Origin: Acidobacteriota bacterium
GTDB lineage: Bacteria > Acidobacteriota > Polarisedimenticolia > Gp22-AA2
Length of the DNA stretch: 32,081 nucleotides
NCBI GenBank assembly: GCA_003223145.1
Contig: QHXY01000070.1
Coordinates: forward strand, 1 to 32,081
Direction: 5' to 3'
A program made the translations under genes and the position numbers. Of the stretch, positions 31,376-32,081 are shown piece by piece. Each line of letters opens with the position of its first letter. Within the stretch, counting starts at the first letter, position 1. The notes under the pieces were generated by a model. The model did no database searches. It had not been told where the DNA came from and saw only the letters and a program-made list of their open reading frames with translations.

Positions 31376-32081
31376 TCAGGCGGTGCGTATCTCCAAGCGA
31401 GGGAGCACGGCCCGCAGGCCGGCGAGGAAGGTCTTCATCTCCTCCGGCGTGCCGATCGACACGCGCAGCCAGGTCGGCAGGGAGGGGAACTTCCGGCCGA
31501 CCAGAAGATGGCGCTCGCGCAGGGCGCCGATCACCGGCTCGACATCCGAGCCGACGTCGATCATGACGAAGTTCGCCTCCGACGGGATGTGGGCGCGGCC
31601 GTCCTTGTCGAGCTCGGCGCACAGCCACCGTCTCGTCTCGTTGATTGCCCGGCGATAGCGCGGCACGTGGCCGGCGTCTTCGAGACTGGCCAGCGCCGCC
31701 TCGAGCACCGACGCGTTGGTGTTGCTCCAGATCCGGTGCCGGCGCATCGCCTCGATGGTCTCGAGTGTCCCGACCCCGTACCCCAGCCGCATGCCGGCCA
31801 GGCCGTAGATCTTCGAGAAGGTGCGGACGACGAGCAGGTTGGGGATCTTGCCGACCCACTCGAAGGCGCTGGCATAGCGGGCGTCCTCGACAAAGTGGTG
31901 ATACGCCTCGTCGACCAGGACCAGCGCGGTCTTCGGCACACGCCCGAGGAACGGCCCCAGATCGTCGCGCGTCACGATCGTCCCGGTGGGATTGTTCGGA
32001 TTGCAGACGTACACGAGTCCCGTCCGCTCCCCGCACGCGGCGGCCATGCGCGGCAGATCGTGGCGATGGTCGGCGGTCAGG
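31376..32081 (-). CDS. hisC: HisC-like aminotransferase (5' end outside window)
   Basis: This is a fold-type I PLP enzyme resembling histidinol-phosphate aminotransferase, which converts imidazole-acetol phosphate and glutamate to histidinol phosphate. Visible are VYVCNPNNPTGTIVT, LVLVDEAYHHFVED (PLP-binding Asp and Tyr), the Schiff-base Lys region RTFSKIYGLAGMRLGYG, and the C-terminal LPTWLRVSIGTPEEMKTFL. The frame stays open through 32081, so the N-terminus is missing. About 235 of some 350-370 residues are present. Other aromatic or histidinol-type aminotransferases cannot be excluded. Confidence 0.85.
   Translation of the reverse strand, partial: LTADHRHDLPRMAAACGERTGLVYVCNPNNPTGTIVTRDDLGPFLGRVPKTALVLVDEAYHHFVEDARYASAFEWVGKIPNLLVVRTFSKIYGLAGMRLGYGVGTLETIEAMRRHRIWSNTNASVLEAALASLEDAGHVPRYRRAINETRRWLCAELDKDGRAHIPSEANFVMIDVGSDVEPVIGALRERHLLVGRKFPSLPTWLRVSIGTPEEMKTFLAGLRAVLPRLEIRTA

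Overview
The window is GC-rich chromosomal DNA from a Gram-negative (diderm) bacterium. The evidence is a lipid A/Kdo/heptose gene cluster, an outer-membrane beta-barrel protein, and the gene order of the ribosomal locus (secY-adk-map-infA-rpmJ). An Acidobacteriota-like or related deep-branching lineage is my best guess, from gene order and protein style only. No tRNA, rRNA, CRISPR, prophage or transposase was seen.

Region 1 (1-13910, + strand) is the joined S10/spc/alpha ribosomal superoperon: rplB (5' end outside the window), rpsS, rplV, rpsC, rplP, rpmC, rpsQ, rplN, rplX, rplE, rpsN (zinc type), rpsH, rplF, rplR, rpsE, rpmD, rplO, secY, adk, map, infA, rpmJ (absent from the ORF track), rpsM, rpsK, rpsD, rpoA, rplQ. 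It is tightly packed, with many overlaps and some GTG or TTG starts. Several proteins carry long low-complexity tails (L22, L30, S11, L17, S19). The conserved C-terminus of S4 lies in another frame, which points to a one-base frameshift near 12338.

Region 2 (13924-19449, - strand, converging on rplQ with a 13-bp gap) is an LPS-core/lipid A operon: waaA-lpxK-lpxL-gmhB-rfaE1-rfaE2. Most genes overlap by 4 bp, and HldE is split into two proteins. A good promoter lies directly before waaA and predicts an almost leaderless transcript.

Region 3 (19674-29171, + strand) is the most unusual part. The inferred ancestral order is REC-HD-GYP gene (A), small ribbon-helix-helix protein, nadA, membrane HAMP-HD-GYP gene (B), HAD phosphatase, unknown 127-aa protein, lexA. 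A 3353-bp tandem duplication (20349-23701 and 23702-27054) has endpoints inside the HD motif of A and the HD motif of B. It keeps A and B intact, doubles the RHH and nadA genes, and creates an in-frame chimera (B sensor and HAMP joined to the A HD-GYP C-lobe). At least four single-base differences separate the copies. The RHH gene has a near-consensus sigma70 promoter overlapped by an AT-rich inverted repeat, which suggests an autoregulated RHH-nadA operon. Gene B has its own near-consensus promoter.

Region 4 (29172-32081) holds a 301-bp non-coding stretch with a promoter, a small outer-membrane beta-barrel protein, a rhomboid protease with an N-terminal zinc ribbon, and on the - strand an ABM-type monooxygenase-like protein and a HisC-like aminotransferase that runs out of the window.
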